Assembly: GCA_012845835.1 (NCBI GenBank)
Contig: JABAKD010000010.1
Span: 11,298,973-11,362,972, forward strand
Length of the DNA stretch: 64,000 bases
Direction of reading: 5' to 3'
From: Undaria pinnatifida
Lineage: Eukaryota; Sar; Phaeophyceae; Laminariales; Alariaceae
A program made the position numbers and the translations under genes. Each line of letters opens with the position of its first letter. Position 1 is the stretch's first letter. This document shows positions 62,909-64,000 of the stretch, in pieces. The notes under the pieces were generated by a model. It worked only from the letters and a program-made list of their open reading frames with translations, did no database searches and was not told the DNA's origin.

Positions 62909-63496
62909 CCGCTTTTTTCAAGCTTGGTATTGCGGCTTGCGCTGTTGTGCGTGCCGTGCGCGTGTCGGCTATAGCCAGCACAGCAATGACGTAGACCTAC
63001 ACAACCGTTTCAATAACAGACCTCGAAACGAAGAGCGCAGCGGCCATGCCTCGTGATGCCCACATCAACAATCGCGGGCATACGAGTCGCCGACACGTTG
63101 TTACTTCTAAGCAAGCGGCGCTAACGGCTGACGCGCGCGGCACGTGTTCCGGGTTCATCGAGAACTCGCGCAAAGCCTTGTCTCCCTTCTCTTTGGTGAA
63201 CCAACGTTGACTAACTTTATGCCCAAGTGAGCAGGAAGCTGGCGATGAATTGCGAAACACCAGTGCTGTAGAGATGACTTAAAACGCAGCTACGCAAGGG
63301 GGGGGGGCAGCAGAGCGGCGTGACTGAGCGATCATACCTTAAAAACAAAAATCCACAGCAAACGCCTCTAAAACCAATAAAAACACGACCCTTAACCGGT
63401 ATTCCAATTGAACACGAACACATATATTTCGCGTCGCCTGCTGGCCTGCCTACACCCCGCCCCCTCCTCCATTCCTCTCGCAAACGCCAATCCAGA

Positions 63497-64000
63497 TCAG
63501 CCCCCGCCTCCTTGCCGCTCCTCCCCCCCCTCCCCCGCGTTCTCCCCCTCGTGCTCTGCACCCCTAAACTCGTTCAACTTCTGCCGAGTGGCGGCAGCGG
63601 CCGCGGCGGCGTCATCTCCAGCAGCCGCAGCATCGTTTCCCTCCGCCGGGGCAGCCGACTCATCCACATCCCCAGCCGCCTCTCCATCTTCTCGCGCAAC
63701 ATCCCCATCGACTTCCCCCGCCCTCGCTTCCGCAGAGCCCCCCGCCCCCTCGCCATCACCTTCCTCGACGCCTCCCGAGAAACCCTCACCCTGAGCGGTG
63801 CTCCCGCTCCCATCCACCGCCACCTCCAACGCCGCTTCTACGGCATCGCCATCATCACCCGTCGTCGACGGGTCAGCAAACGCTGAACCAACCGCGCCCT
63901 GCATGTCGCCCTCTCGCCCTCGGGCCCCCTCAGACTCCATGTTCGGTAGCGCGGAGTAGGTCGTGGCGCCCACGGCAACAGCAGCACCGGAAGCATCGGC
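63497..64000 (-). CDS. Acidic Ala/Gly/Glu-rich protein, partial
   Basis: The frame is open from the window edge (ADASGAAVAVGATTYSALPN) to a TGA at 63497. It is rich in Asp, Glu, Ala and Gly (DGDVAREDGEAAGDVDE; a nine-Ala run) with one helical, more ordinary piece, TRQKLNEFRGAEHEGE. The reverse strand is also open (Pro/Ser/Ala), as expected for GC-rich triplet-biased sequence; the acidic frame is preferred for its composition. Splice ends were not resolved; the gene continues beyond 64000. Function unknown. Confidence 0.45.
   Translation of the reverse strand, partial: ADASGAAVAVGATTYSALPNMESEGARGREGDMQGAVGSAFADPSTTGDDGDAVEAALEVAVDGSGSTAQGEGFSGGVEEGDGEGAGGSAEARAGEVDGDVAREDGEAAGDVDESAAPAEGNDAAAAGDDAAAAAAATRQKLNEFRGAEHEGENAGEGGEERQGGGG

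Larger units (their letters stand above)
56718..63496. other. Repeat-rich stretch without a firm gene
   Basis: Long T-runs (57215-57256), reversed R4 (57480-57640), R7 half (57640-57813), a CTC run (58002-58032), minisatellite 58829-59290, R4 head (59345-59465), R5 (59642-59730), T-runs each ending a cgtacgaagt-like motif (59935-60180), MITE 60272-60379, gatcatata array (60885-61045), R8 (61355-61750) and R9 (62172-62345). Two weak exon candidates near 62.4-62.9 kb are listed separately. Confidence 0.6.

Overview
This window is intron-rich nuclear DNA of a eukaryote. Exons are short (about 50-620 bp), introns run from a few hundred bases to more than 4 kb, splice sites are clear, and the gaps are packed with short non-autonomous mobile elements, minisatellites and homopolymer tracts. 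Long introns, GC-AG introns, Ala/Gly/acidic low-complexity protein and scattered CCCTAA-like motifs suit a protist or algal genome. A brown alga or other stramenopile is my best guess, but nothing seen proves it. Most open reading frames here are chance frames in repeats. Coding calls rest on splice sites whose phases match across introns and, for two genes, on recognisable families.

Layout. (1) 1-5621, + strand: the 3' part of a UBE2Q-type ubiquitin-conjugating enzyme, three exons with the catalytic Cys, preceded by two decayed tandem copies of the first visible exon. Its introns hold a ~730 bp fold-back palindrome and a cluster of ~93 bp TTAA-bounded elements. (2) 5622-9592: no convincing gene; degenerate tandem repeats and low complexity. 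(3) 9593-39580, - strand: one gene of about 14 small exons spread over 30 kb, encoding a coiled-coil protein of about 940 residues that I do not recognise; every predicted junction keeps frame. (4) 39581-44420: intergenic; a terminal-repeat retrotransposon in miniature (TRIM) sits inside a TIR element. (5) 44421-56717, + strand: an endonuclease III (NTH) DNA glycosylase/AP lyase in about ten exons, with both catalytic residues, a basic N-terminal extension, two GC-AG introns and unusual spacing of the Fe-S cysteines. (6) 56718-63496: mostly repeats, including an 8-unit minisatellite apparently built from a transposon end. (7) 63497-64000, - strand: part of an acidic, Ala/Gly-rich protein running off the window.

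The gene products do not form an obvious pathway (ubiquitin transfer, base-excision repair, unknown coiled coil). The richest biology is the mobile DNA. At least six families of short elements can be defined from their ends. They include two TRIM-like families that share the same unusual primer-binding sequence, and the nested insertions give relative ages. I found no reverse transcriptase or transposase frame, so all appear to depend on proteins encoded elsewhere.
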